A stretch of DNA of 22,437 nucleotides from contig JAXMHA010000032.1 in the NCBI GenBank assembly GCA_046347015.1, positions 1 to 22,437 of the forward strand. Reading direction: 5' to 3'. This document shows positions 1-7,870 of the stretch, one piece after another. Each line of letters starts with the position of its first letter. Positions within the stretch are counted from its first letter, which is position 1. The position numbers and the translations under genes were made by a program. The stretch comes from Dokdonella_A sp046347015 (GTDB taxonomy: Bacteria; Pseudomonadota; Gammaproteobacteria; Xanthomonadales; Rhodanobacteraceae). Below the pieces are notes generated by a model. It ran no database searches and was not told the origin of the DNA. It saw nothing but the letters and a program-made list of their open reading frames with translations.

Positions 1-473
1 GCCGCCAGCGATTGCGCCAGCCGTTCGACGTCGTGCTCGCGGCCGATCAAAGGCCCCGTTCGCTCAGGCACCCGCGCTCGGGCCGGTGGCGCGAAGTGCA
101 GGGCCGGCAACTCGTCCTTCGGCATCTCCTTGCGCAACGGCGCAATGAAGCGATAACCGAGGCCGTGGACGGTCTGGATGCAGTGGGGGTGTCCACTGTC
201 GTCGGCGAGGGCGCGACGCAACTGCGCGATGATGCGGTTGAGTGTCGCGGGCGTGACGAAACTGTGTCCCCACACCGCATCCAGCAATTGGTCACGGGTC
301 AGCAATTCGCCGGGATGCGCCAGGAATTCCAGCAGGACCGCGAAGGCCTTGGGCTCGACCGCCATGTCACGGCCGCTGCGCAACACACGATGCGCGGTGG
401 AATCAACTTCCACGTCCGCGAAGGCGAACGCACCTCGACACGCCTGAACTTCCGAGCGCCTGTCGCTTTTCAT
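1..473 (-). CDS. Winged-helix transcriptional regulator, partial (cut by left edge)
   Basis: Read on the minus strand from ATG at 473, the frame stays open to the window edge (about 157 residues seen). Residues about 17-112 form an OmpR/PhoB-type winged-helix DNA-binding domain: a short beta region, an EPKAFAVLLEFLAHPGELL helix segment, the LLDAVWG turn, a recognition helix in TPATLNRIIAQLRRAL, and the wing ending in VHGLGYRFIAP. After a linker, residues from about 141 read LIGREHDVERLAQSLA, like the start of the ATPase module that follows the winged helix in many long one-component regulators; the P-loop would lie beyond the edge. No receiver domain precedes the DNA-binding domain, so this is not a two-component regulator of normal layout. 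It is divergent from the secreted-protein gene at 649 and may act on the shared 175-base region. The ATPase assignment is inferred from only about 15 residues. Confidence 0.75.
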   Translation of the reverse strand, partial: MKSDRRSEVQACRGAFAFADVEVDSTAHRVLRSGRDMAVEPKAFAVLLEFLAHPGELLTRDQLLDAVWGHSFVTPATLNRIIAQLRRALADDSGHPHCIQTVHGLGYRFIAPLRKEMPKDELPALHFAPPARARVPERTGPLIGREHDVERLAQSLA

Positions 474-648
474 GCTGGTCGTGCGCCCCACCTGCCCACG
501 GAAGCCCTTGCCACCCGTTGCGATCGGAACTCTGCCAATTTCCCTATCGAAACATCATGACCTTGGGCTCTCCGATGCGCACTGTATTGGGAGGATGGCG
601 GGAAGAATTACACCGGCCAGCCGCGAACCCATCCCAAAGAGGCTCACC

Positions 649-1239
649 ATGAACAATCGTCTCTACATTTCAATCGCGACCGCCCTGATCGGGCTGTCCG
701 CCGTCGCCATCAGCCACAACGCCAAGGCTTGCGGCTATGACCCGTCGCAACCCGCCGCCAGCCTGACGTGGTCACTGCCCGGCATGAACCCGGCGCCGCA
801 AGCGGCAGCGTCCAACCCCGACTGGATCCTGAAGCCGCTCATCACCGGGATGTACGCGTTCACCTTCACCGCCGAAGGCAATGCCGGCGGCCCGCCGGAC
901 GGCACGGTCGTCGATCAGGGCTATGTGACCTGGCATGCCGACGGCACCGAGCTGATGAACTCCGGCCGGAAGTCCGCCTCGGGCAACTTCTGCATGGGCG
1001 TGTGGACGAAGACAGGGCAGCGCAGCTACGCGCTCAACCACTTCGCGCTGGCGTGGGATGACACTGGCCAGACTTTCATCGGGCCGGTCAACATCCGCGA
1101 AAACATCAATCTCGCGAATGACAACAGCGGGTACACCGGCACGTTCACGCTCGTCCAATATGCGCCGGACGGGACGACGGTCCTTGCCACCGTGGTGGGC
1201 GACATTGCGGCGTCGCGCATCACGATGGATACGAACTGA
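649..1239 (+). CDS. Secreted protein of unknown function, possibly calycin/lipocalin-like
   Basis: The 196-residue frame starts at ATG 649, chosen because AAAGAGG lies 6 bases upstream and an N-terminal signal peptide follows directly (basic start MNNR, hydrophobic stretch to about residue 22, cleavage likely after AKA at 27). An in-frame start further upstream would destroy the signal peptide. The mature part is rich in short alternating segments (GMYAFTFTAEG, GYVTWHADGTE, NHFALAWDDTG, GTFTLVQYAPDG), which suggests an all-beta fold; two cysteines (28 and the one in NFCMG) could pair. I do not recognise a named family with certainty; a calycin-like barrel is a guess from the strand pattern and the aromatic/Gly-rich turns. 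The gene ends just before a strong hairpin shared with tyrS. Its only neighbour on the 5' side is the divergent regulator. Confidence 0.75.
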   Translation: MNNRLYISIATALIGLSAVAISHNAKACGYDPSQPAASLTWSLPGMNPAPQAAASNPDWILKPLITGMYAFTFTAEGNAGGPPDGTVVDQGYVTWHADGTELMNSGRKSASGNFCMGVWTKTGQRSYALNHFALAWDDTGQTFIGPVNIRENINLANDNSGYTGTFTLVQYAPDGTTVLATVVGDIAASRITMDTN

Positions 1240-1265
1240 GCGGTAAAGTACCCCAGCAGGGAAAT

Positions 1266-1292
1266 CCGGGCGCGGCGGCACGCCGCGCCCGG
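1266..1292. terminator. Bidirectional hairpin between convergent genes
   Basis: CCGGGCGCGGCG at 1266-1277 pairs perfectly with CGCCGCGCCCGG at 1281-1292 around a 3-base GCA loop, a 12-bp stem that is almost all G/C. It lies between the 3' end of the secreted-protein gene (1239) and that of tyrS (1305), which converge. There is no real T tract on either side (the minus-strand continuation begins ATTTCCC), so it is a weak match to a textbook intrinsic terminator. The position and perfect symmetry still make a two-way transcription end or 3'-end stabiliser the best reading. Confidence 0.65.
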
Positions 1293-1304
1293 CGTTGCGG
1301 AATC

Positions 1305-2519
1305 TCAGGGTCCCGGCTTCAACACGACCCGCGCGAAATTGCGCTTGCCCACCTGCAGTACGCCCTCGAACCCGGGGCCGAACAGCCGCTGTGGATCCTC
1401 GACCACCTCGGCATCCACCCGCACGGCACGCTCGCGCAGCTTGCGATTGGCTTCGGAGTTGCTGGTCGTGAGTCCCGCCGCCGTCAACAGCGCCGGCAGG
1501 CGCAGACCCTCGGCCGGAACCGGGATCTCGGACACCGGCAGTGACGCGGTATCGCCTTCGCCGCGGACGACCGCGTGCCAACCGGCGAGTGCCCGCGCGG
1601 TTTCCGCCGCGCCCTGGAAGCGCGTCGCCAGCTCGCGCGCAAGCTCCAGCTTGAAGTCGCGCGGGTTGGCCGCGCCGGCGGCGGCCTCGCGCCGCATGCG
1701 CGCGATGTCGTCCAGCGACTTCTCGAACGACAGCAGCTCGAACCAGCGCCACATCAGCACATCGTCGATCTTCATCGTCTTGGTGACGATGTCGATCGCC
1801 GGCTCGTTGATGCCGACGTAGTTCCCGAGCGACTTCGACATCTTGTGGACGCCGTCGATGCCCTCCAGCAGCGGCATCGTCAGCACGACCTGCGGCGCCT
1901 GCCCGTGCTGCTCCTGCAAGGCGCGACCCATCAGCAGGTTGAACTTCTGGTCGGTGCCGCCGAGTTCGACGTCGCACTTGAGTGCCACTGAATCGTAGCC
2001 CTGCACCAGCGGGTACAGGAACTCGTGGATCGCGATCGGCTGCTGCGCGGCGTAACGCTTGGCGAAATCGTCGCGCTCGAGCATCCGCGCGACGGTGTGC
2101 GACGCGGCCAACCGGATCATGCCTGCCGCGTCCATCGTGCCGAACCACTCCGAATTGAACCGCAACTCGGTGCGCTCGCGGTCGAGCACCTTGAAGACCT
2201 GGGCGGCATAGGTTTCGGCGTTGGCCAGCACGTCTTCGCGCGTGAGCGGCTTGCGGGTGGCGTTCTTTCCGGACGGATCGCCGATCATCCCGGTGAAGTC
2301 GCCGATCAGGAAGATCACCGTGTGGCCGAGGTCCTGGAATTGCCGCATCTTGTTGAGCAGCACCGTATGGCCAAGGTGCAGATCCGGCGCGGTCGGGTCG
2401 AAGCCCGCCTTGACGCGCAAGGGCCGGCCCGACGCCAGCCGCGCCGCCAGTTCGTCCCGCTTGATGATTTCGTCGGCGCCCCGGCCGATCAGGTCGAGCG
2501 CCGCTTCGATTCCGGACAT
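1305..2519 (-). CDS. tyrS: Tyrosyl-tRNA synthetase
   Basis: This cytoplasmic class I aminoacyl-tRNA synthetase charges tRNA-Tyr with tyrosine, using ATP. The 404-residue protein shows the HIGH-type motif HLGH at 48-51 in an AGFDPTAPDLHLGH context, the tyrosine-pocket region FLIGDFTGMIGDPSG at 70-84, the GGTDQ segment at 187-191, and KMSKS at 226-230. The C-terminal residues from about 338 look like an S4 RNA-binding domain (SNSEANRKLRERAVRVD). The length and a longer C-terminal domain fit the TyrZ-like type common in pseudomonads and xanthomonads. The start is ATG 2519 with AGAGG five bases upstream. The gene is divergent from the M23 peptidase, a common arrangement in Gammaproteobacteria, and ends beside the hairpin at 1266-1292. 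Confidence 0.97.
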   Translation of the reverse strand: MSGIEAALDLIGRGADEIIKRDELAARLASGRPLRVKAGFDPTAPDLHLGHTVLLNKMRQFQDLGHTVIFLIGDFTGMIGDPSGKNATRKPLTREDVLANAETYAAQVFKVLDRERTELRFNSEWFGTMDAAGMIRLAASHTVARMLERDDFAKRYAAQQPIAIHEFLYPLVQGYDSVALKCDVELGGTDQKFNLLMGRALQEQHGQAPQVVLTMPLLEGIDGVHKMSKSLGNYVGINEPAIDIVTKTMKIDDVLMWRWFELLSFEKSLDDIARMRREAAAGAANPRDFKLELARELATRFQGAAETARALAGWHAVVRGEGDTASLPVSEIPVPAEGLRLPALLTAAGLTTSNSEANRKLRERAVRVDAEVVEDPQRLFGPGFEGVLQVGKRNFARVVLKPGP

Positions 2520-2598
2520 GACGGCCTCTGGTCACGCACGCGCGGCGCACGCACGGCGGATGCCTCCGTCCGGGACGCGCGCCGACTTGGGAAGTTGG

Positions 2599-2604
2599 AT
2601 GTTA
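2599..2604 (-). promoter_or_regulatory. Candidate -10 box for tyrS
   Basis: Minus-strand TAACAT lies about 80 bases upstream of the tyrS start, in the non-coding stretch between the divergent genes, and would give a leader of roughly 70 bases. No convincing -35 box stands 16-18 bases upstream, so this rests on one hexamer in an otherwise GC-rich region. Confidence 0.3.
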
Positions 2605-2653
2605 GACCCGCGTTAAGTGGCCGTAACGACTGCCAATTCCGAGATCAAAGTCG

Positions 2654-2682
2654 TTGACGGATCGGACTTCGAACTTTATCGT
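2654..2682 (+). promoter_or_regulatory. Sigma70-type promoter for the M23 peptidase gene
   Basis: TTGACG at 2654-2659 and TATCGT at 2677-2682 are separated by exactly 17 bases, a good match to the sigma70 pattern (5 of 6 and 4 of 6). Transcription would begin near 2689, about 12-20 bases before the peptidase start. It also argues against translating the frame from the GTG at 2617, which would lie upstream of the promoter. Confidence 0.5.
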
Positions 2683-2700
2683 ACGCGCCGGCCCGTGGGA

Positions 2701-4164
2701 ATGCGATCCGTGACCGAGAGCGCCGCCGATCATCAAGCACCCACCGGAATCACCCGTTGCCGGGCCCTGCGCCGTCGTGTGCAACGCGGCTGCTTCGACT
2801 TCTATTCGCGCTTCACCGGCTGGTCATTCCAAGCCCCGGCGGCTTCGTCGCCGCTGCGCTGGCGCAACGAACACTGGGTGCTCGGCGCCGCTGCCGTCGT
2901 CCTCGCCGTCCTGATCGGCGCGGTAATGCCGGTCGGCGCCAATGCGACCCGGCGGGACGTGATGACCGAACCGCACACGACCGTCGCCCTGCCGCTGCCG
3001 CCACTCCCGGCGGCAAGCGTCGCGGACGCCGGCATCGGAGCACTCGCCGCGGGCGCCGCCGGCCCCGACTGGCAAGTCGTCAAGGTCCGGACCGGGCAAT
3101 CGCTGTCGGACATCTTCCACGAGGAGAACCTGAGCGCGTCCGATCTGCAACGCGCCCTCGACGCGCCCGGCAACGGATCCTCCCTGCGCAACATCCGGCC
3201 CGGCCAGGAGTTCGCGTTCGCCCGCGACGCCGACGGCAACCTCGCGGCGATGCGCTTCGAGCGCGACGATGCGACCCGCGTCGTCATGCACTTCTCGCCC
3301 GGCGCCGTCACACAGGACATCGAGGGCCGCGCGGTCGAACGCCGCATCGAAGTCGCCCACGCCGAACTCAGGACTTCGCTGTTCGACGCCGGCGAGCGCG
3401 CCGGCATGAGCGACGCGATGATCCTGAAGCTCGCCAAGGCGTTCGGGTACGACATCGACTTCGCGCAGGACCTGCGCGTCGGCGACAGCTTCAGCGTGAT
3501 CTATGACGAGGTGTACCGCGACGGTGAGCGCCTGCGCGACGGCGACATCATCGCCGCGACCTTCATCAACCAGGGCCACCGTTACACCGCAATCCGCTTC
3601 ACCGACGCCAGCGGCGAGGCGCAGTACTACAGCGAAGATGGCCGCCCGCTGCGGAAGTCGTTCCTGCGCACGCCGGTCGACTTCACGCGCATCTCGTCGC
3701 GCTTCTCGGTCGCCCGCATGCATCCGATCCTCGGCTACATGCGGGCGCACCGCGGCGTCGATTACGCCGCGCCGATGGGAACGCCGATCAAGGCGGCGGG
3801 CGACGGCAAGATCATCTTCCGCGGCTGGAAGTCCGGATACGGCAACTTCGTCGTCATCCAGCACAACCGCGACATCAGCACCGCGTATGGCCACATGTCG
3901 CGGTTCGCCAACGAAAAGGTCGGCCAACGCGTGCACCAGGGTCAGGTCATCGGCTTCGTCGGCATGACCGGCCTCGCCACCGGACCCCACCTCCACTACG
4001 AATTCCGCGTCGACGGCGTGCACCGCGACCCGTTGACGGTGACGATGCCGAAGGCGGAGCCGCTGCCGCCGTCGGAAATGATCGCGTTCCGGCGGCAGTC
4101 GAAACCGTTGCTCGCGAAACTCGACTTCCTCGGCAGCTATCGCCTCGCCCGCGCGGATCCTTGA
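2701..4164 (+). CDS. Membrane-anchored M23 peptidoglycan DD-endopeptidase, MepM/YebA-like
   Basis: This zinc metallopeptidase is expected to cut peptide cross-links of peptidoglycan in the periplasm. Counting from ATG 2701 (487 residues), a basic cytoplasmic segment precedes one membrane helix at about 59-78. A LysM/OapA-like region follows at about 120-170 (VRTGQSLSDIFHEENLSASDL ... IRPGQEF), then a mixed linker, then the M23 (LytM) domain at about 325-450. The expected zinc and catalytic residues are present: H350 and D354 in HRGVDYAAP, H398 in YGHMSRF, and H430/H432 in HLHYEF. The architecture matches MepM/YebA. Start choice: the frame is open back to GTG 2617, but a promoter at 2654-2682 lies inside that extension. 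GTG 2710, with GGGA nine bases upstream, is an alternative. It is followed by anmK after 13 bases, probably in one transcript. Confidence 0.92.
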   Translation: MRSVTESAADHQAPTGITRCRALRRRVQRGCFDFYSRFTGWSFQAPAASSPLRWRNEHWVLGAAAVVLAVLIGAVMPVGANATRRDVMTEPHTTVALPLPPLPAASVADAGIGALAAGAAGPDWQVVKVRTGQSLSDIFHEENLSASDLQRALDAPGNGSSLRNIRPGQEFAFARDADGNLAAMRFERDDATRVVMHFSPGAVTQDIEGRAVERRIEVAHAELRTSLFDAGERAGMSDAMILKLAKAFGYDIDFAQDLRVGDSFSVIYDEVYRDGERLRDGDIIAATFINQGHRYTAIRFTDASGEAQYYSEDGRPLRKSFLRTPVDFTRISSRFSVARMHPILGYMRAHRGVDYAAPMGTPIKAAGDGKIIFRGWKSGYGNFVVIQHNRDISTAYGHMSRFANEKVGQRVHQGQVIGFVGMTGLATGPHLHYEFRVDGVHRDPLTVTMPKAEPLPPSEMIAFRRQSKPLLAKLDFLGSYRLARADP

Positions 4165-4177
4165 TCCCCGTTCCGTC

Positions 4178-5332
4178 GTGGCCGATCCGCTGTTCCTCGG
4201 CCTGATTTCCGGTACCAGCGCCGACGGCATCGACGCTGCGCTGGTGGCGTTCGCGGGCAATCCCGACGCGACTTCGAAGCCACGAGTCGTCGCGACTGCG
4301 ACGACGCCGTACGCGCCAGCCCTGCGCGAGGGCATCCTCGCACTTGCCCATGGTGGCGCGGCCATCACCCTCGACGAGCTTGGCCGCCTCGACATCGAAA
4401 TCGGGGTTGCTTTCGCCGCGGCCGCGCAATCGCTGCTCGCCGGCGCCGGCATCGAGCCCGCTGCCGTCCGGGCAATTGGTTCGCACGGCCAGACGGTGCG
4501 CCACCGCCCGCAGTCCTCGCCGCCCTTCACCCTGCAACTGGGAGACCCGGCGACGATCGCCGAGCGTACCGGCATCCCCACCGTTGCCGATTTCCGCCGG
4601 GCCGACGTTGCGGCGGGCGGGGAAGGCGCGCCGCTGCTGCCGGCGTTGCATGCCGCGGTGCTGGCGGACCCCATCGGGACTCGCGCGGTGTTGAATCTCG
4701 GCGGCATCGCGAACCTCACGATCCTCGCGCCGGGCCGGGACGTGATCGGCTTCGACACCGGCCCCGCGAACGGCCTGCTCGACGCGTGGATCGCGCGCCA
4801 TCTGGACCGTCCGTTCGACGCCGAAGGCGCGTGGGCGCGCAGCGGACGCGTCGATGCCCATCTGCTGGCCCGCCTACTCGACGATCCGTACTTCTCCCGG
4901 CCGCCGCCGAAAAGCACCGGTCGCGAGGTGTTCAACCTCGATTGGCTCGACGCCAGGCTGCCGCCCGGCATCGCGCCGGCGGACGTGCAGGTGACCTTGC
5001 TCACTCTGAGCGCACGCTCGATCGCGCGGGCTTTGTGCCTGCAGGCGCCGGACGTGCGCGACGTGTTGGCCTGCGGTGGCGGCGTGCACAACGTGACCCT
5101 GATGGATACCCTGCGTGCCGAACTCGCGCTGGCGTTCGCCGGCCGGAATCCACCGGCGCTGGCCACGACGGCCGGGTTCGGCCTCGACCCGGACTTCGTC
5201 GAGGCGATCGGCTTTGCATGGCTCGCACGGTCGCGGCTCGCGGGTACTCCCGGCAACCTGCCTTCGGTCACCGGAGCACGCGGGTCTCGCGTACTCGGGG
5301 CGATCCACGCCGCGCCTCCGGTTGGCGCCTGA
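4178..5332 (+). CDS. anmK: Anhydro-N-acetylmuramic acid kinase
   Basis: AnmK phosphorylates and opens 1,6-anhydro-MurNAc to MurNAc-6-phosphate in the cytoplasm, a step of peptidoglycan recycling. The 384-residue protein carries the family signatures in order: GLISGTSADGIDAAL near the start (ATP/sugar binding), GSHGQTVRHRP, LGDPATIAERTGIPTVADFR, a GGEGAPLLPALH segment, LNLGGIANLTIL, GFDTGPANGLLDAW and CGGGVHN. The start is GTG 4178; no ATG stands close by and the homologous N terminus begins directly there. The upstream ribosome binding site is weak, which fits coupling to the M23 gene ending 13 bases before. It converges on the small gene at 5361-5654. An AmpG-like permease for the matching substrate lies within 400 bases. 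Confidence 0.96.
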   Translation: MADPLFLGLISGTSADGIDAALVAFAGNPDATSKPRVVATATTPYAPALREGILALAHGGAAITLDELGRLDIEIGVAFAAAAQSLLAGAGIEPAAVRAIGSHGQTVRHRPQSSPPFTLQLGDPATIAERTGIPTVADFRRADVAAGGEGAPLLPALHAAVLADPIGTRAVLNLGGIANLTILAPGRDVIGFDTGPANGLLDAWIARHLDRPFDAEGAWARSGRVDAHLLARLLDDPYFSRPPPKSTGREVFNLDWLDARLPPGIAPADVQVTLLTLSARSIARALCLQAPDVRDVLACGGGVHNVTLMDTLRAELALAFAGRNPPALATTAGFGLDPDFVEAIGFAWLARSRLAGTPGNLPSVTGARGSRVLGAIHAAPPVGA

Positions 5333-5360
5333 TCGCGCCGGCCAGCGACGAACGGCGGAA

Positions 5361-5654
5361 TCAACCTTCGCGCGGCTCGTCACCGGCTTCCGGCGCGTCC
5401 GGGAACAACGGTGCGTCGTCGACCTTTTCGAGGGCCCGCACCGCGTCGATGAACGCGGCCGATTCGCCGGTGTTCCAGACGCCTCGCAAGTCGCCGGCAC
5501 GGCCGTGGCCAAGCAGGTCGTCGGAAGTGAAGCCGAGCGCGAAGCGCACCGCATGGCGCAGCACGTCGTCGACGGTCCATCGCCGTTCCTCGGCGATCCG
5601 ATTGGTACGTTCGATGATTTCGTCGTCGAGGCCGCGAATCAGGAGATCGACCAT
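5361..5654 (-). CDS. Small protein with ribbon-helix-helix-like N terminus
   Basis: This 97-residue protein begins LLIRGLDDEIIERTNRIAEERRWTVDDVLRHAVRFALGF. A short strand followed by two helices resembles ribbon-helix-helix DNA-binding proteins, including antitoxins of the FitA kind. The rest (residues about 45-97) is acidic and poor in hydrophobic residues, ending in a Pro/Glu/Asp-rich tail, so it may be disordered. It lies 43 bases downstream of the AmpG-like gene on the same strand and is probably co-transcribed. No toxin gene is adjacent: the neighbours are the permease and the converging anmK, so an antitoxin role is not supported by context. A small transcription factor, or a conserved protein of unknown function, is equally possible. 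Confidence 0.6.
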   Translation of the reverse strand: MVDLLIRGLDDEIIERTNRIAEERRWTVDDVLRHAVRFALGFTSDDLLGHGRAGDLRGVWNTGESAAFIDAVRALEKVDDAPLFPDAPEAGDEPREG

Positions 5655-5697
5655 GCGTCAGGACGCCTGCGTCCACTCGGGGGCATTCGGAATGCGG

Positions 5698-7038
5698 TCA
5701 ATTGTTGCACGTTCGGGGCGGCCTGCCGGCACCGGACGCCGCGGCCTCCAGCCCACCGCGGCGTGCTTCAAGCCGGGGGCCAAGCCAGGCCAGCAAGGCC
5801 GCTGAAGGCAACACCGCCAGCACCGTGATCAGGAAGTACGCCCGGTAGCCCGAAGCCATCACGATGCCACCGGCGAAGAAACCGAGCACCTTGCCGGGCA
5901 GGTTCAGCAATGACGACAGCAATGCATATTGGGTGGCCGTGTGGCGCACGTTCACCAACGACGACAGGAACGCCACGGTCGGTGGCCCGAGGAACCCGAG
6001 CGTGAAGTTCTCGCACGAGATGACGGCCGTCAGCGCGACGAGGTTGCCCGGATGCGCCATCAATGCGATGTACAGCAGGTTGCTCAAGCCGCACACGACG
6101 ATCGCGACGAGCAAGGTCGGGCGTATGCCGAAGCGCGCCACCGCCCCACCACCGGCGAACACGCCGGCAATTCCGATCCACACGCCGTAGATCTTGGTGA
6201 TGGCGCCGATTTCGGTCAGTGAGAAATGCATGTCGCGATAAAACGGACTCATGATGCCGCCGATCGTGGCCTGTTCCGGAATCTTGAACAGCAGGATGAA
6301 CACCAGTGCCGCGAGCGCCAGCCGGGACCCGTAGCGGCGGAAGAAGTCGGTGAACGGGTCGACCACCGCATCGCGCATCGCGTCGCGCCATCGCACCGGC
6401 GCGGGCCGCGGCACGTCCGGTTCCCGCGCCGCGAGATTGGCGACGATCGGGATGAGCATCGCCGCGGCCATCACGACGTAGACCGTGCGCCACGCGACAT
6501 GGTCGGCGAGGATCAGCGCGAAAGCACCCGCCAGCATCAAGGCCAGCCGGTAACCCAGCGAATACGTCGCGACCAGCGCGCCCTGGGCGTCGAGCGAAGC
6601 AATCTCGATGCGATAGGCATCCACTGCGATGTCCTGCGTCGCGCCGAAGAACGCGACCAGCAGCGTCGCGAACACGAACAACGGCAACCGGTCGGGAGTC
6701 CACCAAGCCATGGCAAGCAGCCCGGCGATGACGCCGAGCTGCGCCAGCAGCAACCAGCCCCGGCGACGACCGAGGCGCGCGAATCCGGGCGGGAGCCAGT
6801 GGTCGAGCAACGGTGCCCACACGAACTTGAAGACATAGGTCATGCCGGCGCTCGCGATCATCGTGATGTCGCGCAGCACGATGCCGTCCTGCTTCAGCCA
6901 GTACGCCAGGGTCCCGGCGACCAGCAGGAACGGCAGCCCCGAGGAGAAGCCGAACAGGCACATCGTGCCGGCGGCGGGCGTCGCGAAGGCGCGCCACACG
7001 GATGGGCGCGCGGGTGGGCCGCCGGTACCCGCGGTCAT
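5698..7038 (-). CDS. ampG: AmpG-like MFS muropeptide permease
   Basis: AmpG proteins import GlcNAc-anhydro-MurNAc peptides released by cell-wall turnover across the inner membrane. The protein (446 residues) is almost wholly hydrophobic helices of a major-facilitator transporter. The segment GATQDIAVDAYRIE, a hallmark of the AmpG subgroup, is present, as are the N-terminal FGFSSGLPFLLVAGTLAYWL and the loop FKFVWAPLLDHW. The start is ATG 7038, which overlaps the xth stop (ATGA), so the two are probably translationally coupled. The frame is open further upstream, but that extension runs inside xth and has no membrane character. AmpG proteins are often near 490 residues, so this is a slightly short form. 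anmK, which acts on the sugar that results from AmpG import, converges from the other side. Confidence 0.88.
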   Translation of the reverse strand: MTAGTGGPPARPSVWRAFATPAAGTMCLFGFSSGLPFLLVAGTLAYWLKQDGIVLRDITMIASAGMTYVFKFVWAPLLDHWLPPGFARLGRRRGWLLLAQLGVIAGLLAMAWWTPDRLPLFVFATLLVAFFGATQDIAVDAYRIEIASLDAQGALVATYSLGYRLALMLAGAFALILADHVAWRTVYVVMAAAMLIPIVANLAAREPDVPRPAPVRWRDAMRDAVVDPFTDFFRRYGSRLALAALVFILLFKIPEQATIGGIMSPFYRDMHFSLTEIGAITKIYGVWIGIAGVFAGGGAVARFGIRPTLLVAIVVCGLSNLLYIALMAHPGNLVALTAVISCENFTLGFLGPPTVAFLSSLVNVRHTATQYALLSSLLNLPGKVLGFFAGGIVMASGYRAYFLITVLAVLPSAALLAWLGPRLEARRGGLEAAASGAGRPPRTCNN

Positions 7039-7835
7039 GCGGCGTAGTCCACCCGGTACGGCGCGTGGTCGGAGAAGCGCGGCGCGGGCGTGATCGCGCA
7101 CGCACGCAGCGCGCCGCGCAACGACGGCGTGCAGATCTGGTAGTCGATGCGCCATCCGACATCGTTGGCGCGTGCCGTCCCGCGATTCGACCACCATGTG
7201 TACGCGACGGCATCCGGCTTCACCACGCGGAACGTGTCGAGCCAGCCGGTGGCTGGCGCGGGCGTCCCGTCACCGTGGTCGTCGGCAATCAGCCCGTTCA
7301 GCCACGCGCGTTCGGCCGGCAGGCAGCCGGAGTTCTTCTGGTTCGACTTCCAGTTGCGGATGTCGCGTTCGCCGCGCACGATGTTCCAGTCGCCACACAA
7401 CACGTAATCGCGGCCGCTTGCGAGCCAGCCATCGAATATCCGGCGCAGCTTCCTCATCGCCTCGAACTTGAACGCCTGCCGCTCCTCGCCCGAGGATCCG
7501 GAGGGCACGTACAGCGACACCACCGACAACCTGCCGAAGCGCGCCTCGAGGTAGCGGCCCTCGTCGTCGAACGGCTTCCAGCCGATCCGGGTCAGCACCT
7601 CGTCGGGTTGGCGCCTCGCATAGATCGCGACGCCGCTGTAGCCCTTCTTCGTCACCGCGTCGCGATAGAAGCAGTGATGACCCTTGGGCCGGAACAGCGG
7701 GTCGGAGAGCTGATCCTCCTGCGCCTTGGTCTCCTGCACGCACACGACATCCGCTTTTTGCGCCCGCAGCCAATCGAAGAAGCCCTTGCTCGCGGCCGAG
7801 CGGATGCCGTTGGCGTTGAAGGTGATGATCTTCAT
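7035..7835 (-). CDS. xth: Exodeoxyribonuclease III
   Basis: This enzyme cleaves DNA at abasic sites and degrades duplex DNA from 3' ends in base excision repair. The 266-residue length matches the family (about 268 in E. coli XthA). Visible active-site elements of the exonuclease/endonuclease/phosphatase fold are N7 in FNANGIR, E35 in CVQETK, Y109 in SLYVPSG, D149 and N151 in CGDWNIV, and the terminal D256-H257 pair in SDHAPY. The start is ATG 7835, matching the family's MKIITFNANGIR opening. Any ribosome binding site is weak. A TATCCT -10-like hexamer lies 30 bases upstream. The gene is divergent from pyrE, a widespread gammaproteobacterial arrangement, and its stop overlaps the AmpG-like start. 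Confidence 0.96.
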   Translation of the reverse strand: MKIITFNANGIRSAASKGFFDWLRAQKADVVCVQETKAQEDQLSDPLFRPKGHHCFYRDAVTKKGYSGVAIYARRQPDEVLTRIGWKPFDDEGRYLEARFGRLSVVSLYVPSGSSGEERQAFKFEAMRKLRRIFDGWLASGRDYVLCGDWNIVRGERDIRNWKSNQKNSGCLPAERAWLNGLIADDHGDGTPAPATGWLDTFRVVKPDAVAYTWWSNRGTARANDVGWRIDYQICTPSLRGALRACAITPAPRFSDHAPYRVDYAA

Positions 7836-7864
7836 CGGGCAGCGGCCGACGGGAGGTGGACGGA

Positions 7865-7870
7865 AGGATA
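7865..7870 (-). promoter_or_regulatory. Candidate -10 box for xth
   Basis: Minus-strand TATCCT would give a transcript beginning about 20 bases before the xth start. The -35 region is poor. The 189-base gap to pyrE also holds a plus-strand TAATCT at 7976-7981 that could serve pyrE. Both are single-hexamer calls. Confidence 0.3.

Noticed and set aside
2617..2700. N-terminal extension of the M23 peptidase from GTG 2617.
   Set aside because: A promoter with 17-base spacing lies inside it, and the added residues have no family match.
2824..5364. Very long open frame on the minus strand (846 codons) antisense to the M23 and anmK genes.
   Set aside because: It is low-complexity Arg/Ala/Ser-rich and lies opposite two well-supported genes; long antisense frames are expected at this GC content.
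5361..5654. Type II toxin-antitoxin module at the ribbon-helix-helix-like gene.
   Set aside because: No toxin-sized frame with coding character lies on either side.
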